5,331 bases of DNA from JARRNO01 sp037384885 (GTDB lineage Bacteria > Acidobacteriota > UBA4820 > DSQY01): contig JARRNO010000192.1 of NCBI GenBank assembly GCA_037384885.1, positions 1-5,331 on the forward strand, written 5' to 3'. Both the position numbers and the translations under genes were made by a program. This document shows, piece by piece, positions 5,028 to 5,331 of this stretch (position 1 is its first letter; the number at the start of each line of letters is the position of its first letter). The notes beneath the pieces were generated by a model. That model worked only from the letters and a program-made list of their open reading frames with translations, made no database searches and had not been told where the DNA came from.

Positions 5028-5078
5028 CGAGGGCCTTCCTCTGCGAGCAAAGATTTGAATAGCGGCCTGCTGCGGGAC
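5023..5078. repeat. 56-bp interspersed repeat, right copy
   Basis: This matches 4176-4231 at 51 of 56 positions with no gaps. Four of the five differences are clustered in the six bases after GATTTGAATAG. Confidence 0.8.
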
Positions 5079-5104
5079 CGGCCTTTGCAAGCAAAGGACG
5101 CTAC
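5048..5104 (-). repeat. REP-like composite element, copy 2
   Basis: On the minus strand it has the head GTAG, a perfect 7-bp hairpin CCTTTGC-TT-GCAAAGG (5097-5082), then GTCCCGCAGCAGG, and the tail ATTCAAATCTTTG. On the plus strand it is followed by a 5-bp hairpin, GGGCC-TTC-GGCCC (5108-5120), also found after copy 3. Confidence 0.65.
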
Positions 5105-5150
5105 ATGGGGCCTTCGGCCCGACAGCAGACAGGAGACGGACGTCGGACAC

Positions 5151-5209
5151 CAAAGATTTGAATGCCTTGCCGTTGCGGGAATCGTCCTTTTGCAAGCAAA
5201 GGCCGCTAC
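5151..5209 (-). repeat. REP-like composite element, copy 3
   Basis: On the minus strand it has the head GTAG, then CGGCCTTTGC-TT-GCAAAAGGACG with one unpaired A in the second arm, then TTCCCGCAACGGC, and the tail ATTCAAATCTTTG. It has the same layout and orientation as copies 1 and 2. Confidence 0.65.
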
Positions 5210-5261
5210 ATCGGGGCCTTCGGCCCGACAGTGAATTCCCGCGAAGGCAGACCGGCTTGAT

Positions 5262-5290
5262 CGGATTTTGCCGCGCTTTGGCGAAATCCG
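5262..5290. repeat. Strong 11-bp inverted repeat, unassigned
   Basis: CGGATTTTGCC (5262-5272) pairs with GGCGAAATCCG (5280-5290) around GCGCTTT, with one T-G mismatch that would be a wobble pair in RNA transcribed from the plus strand. No T-run follows on either strand, so it is not a canonical terminator. It may be another interspersed palindrome or a small structured RNA element. Confidence 0.5.
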
Positions 5291-5331
5291 GCTGTTGCCC
5301 GGACGCGGGTTGGATTCAAGGAAGGCGAGCG

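Larger units (their letters stand above)
5048..5231. repeat. Tandem pair of ~80-bp two-hairpin units (period ~103)
   Basis: Units 5048-5125 and 5151-5231 share CAAAGATTTGAAT, a GCGGGA core, the GCAAGCAAAGG hairpin, CGCTACAT, the GGGGCCTTCGGCCC hairpin and GACAG. They are separated by 25 unique bases (5126-5150). Each unit carries the REP-like element plus a second, smaller hairpin. Confidence 0.75.
4947..5331. other. Repeat-rich intergenic region right of the toxin-antitoxin operon
   Basis: No credible coding frame is present. It contains two short hairpins of the GGCYGC family (4964 and 4986), a heptamer tandem (5000-5027), the second copy of the 56-bp repeat, two complete REP-like composites arranged as a tandem of about 103 bases, and a strong 11-bp hairpin at 5262-5290. 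The last 40 bases hold only a small CCCG-CGGG inverted repeat. Confidence 0.65.

Noticed and set aside
4176..5231. CRISPR array or integron attC sites
   Set aside because: Repeats are irregularly spaced, differ in length and lack uniform spacers. No cas or integrase gene is present, and no convincing GTTRRRY/RYYYAAC core pairs were seen.
4959..5234. Short frames of 72-78 codons on both strands
   Set aside because: They translate the hairpin repeats. Composition follows the repeat units and no start signal is visible.

Overview
The window is GC-rich by eye, with GC-biased third codon positions and large antisense shadow frames. It looks like a chromosomal segment of a Gram-negative-type bacterium. 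I cannot name the lineage. The membrane-sensor/SpoIIE phosphatase and the repeat-rich intergenic DNA would suit Acidobacteriota or a related soil or subsurface phylum, but that is inference.

Left part (1-1115, minus strand): a polytopic membrane protein of unknown function ends with one TPR-like helical hairpin at an in-frame TGA (153-155). The same frame reopens 15 bases later and continues off the window edge with two more TPR-like helical hairpins. This is either a two-gene operon or one membrane-TPR gene broken by a single nonsense codon; I find the second reading plausible.

Middle (1221-4010, plus strand): a divergently transcribed 929-residue sensor phosphatase. In order it has TM1, an extracytoplasmic PDZ-like domain, about nine more membrane helices, a GAF-like domain, and a complete RsbU/SpoIIE-type PP2C domain with all metal-ligand motifs. 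A GC-rich inverted repeat with two alternative foldings sits in the short divergent promoter region.

Right part (4011-5331): a compact RelB/RelE-type toxin-antitoxin operon (4330-4886, minus strand), with a strong Shine-Dalgarno and a palindrome over a possible -10 box. It lies inside about 760 bases of non-coding, highly repetitive DNA. Two repeat families are on both sides of the operon. One is a composite REP-like element: a GTAG/GTGG head, a variable hairpin, a TCCCGCA-type core and an ATTCAAATC tail, in three full copies and one truncated copy. The other is a short hairpin, GGCYGC-loop-GCRGCC, usually followed by a GTGA motif, in five copies, one of which shows a compensatory base change. 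The truncated REP-like copy abuts the toxin gene and may supply its stop codon. No transposase, integrase, RNA gene or CRISPR array was found.

The phosphatase probably feeds a partner-switching (anti-sigma/anti-sigma-antagonist) or similar pathway encoded elsewhere. The toxin-antitoxin pair looks like an independent, autoregulated cassette lodged in a repeat field.
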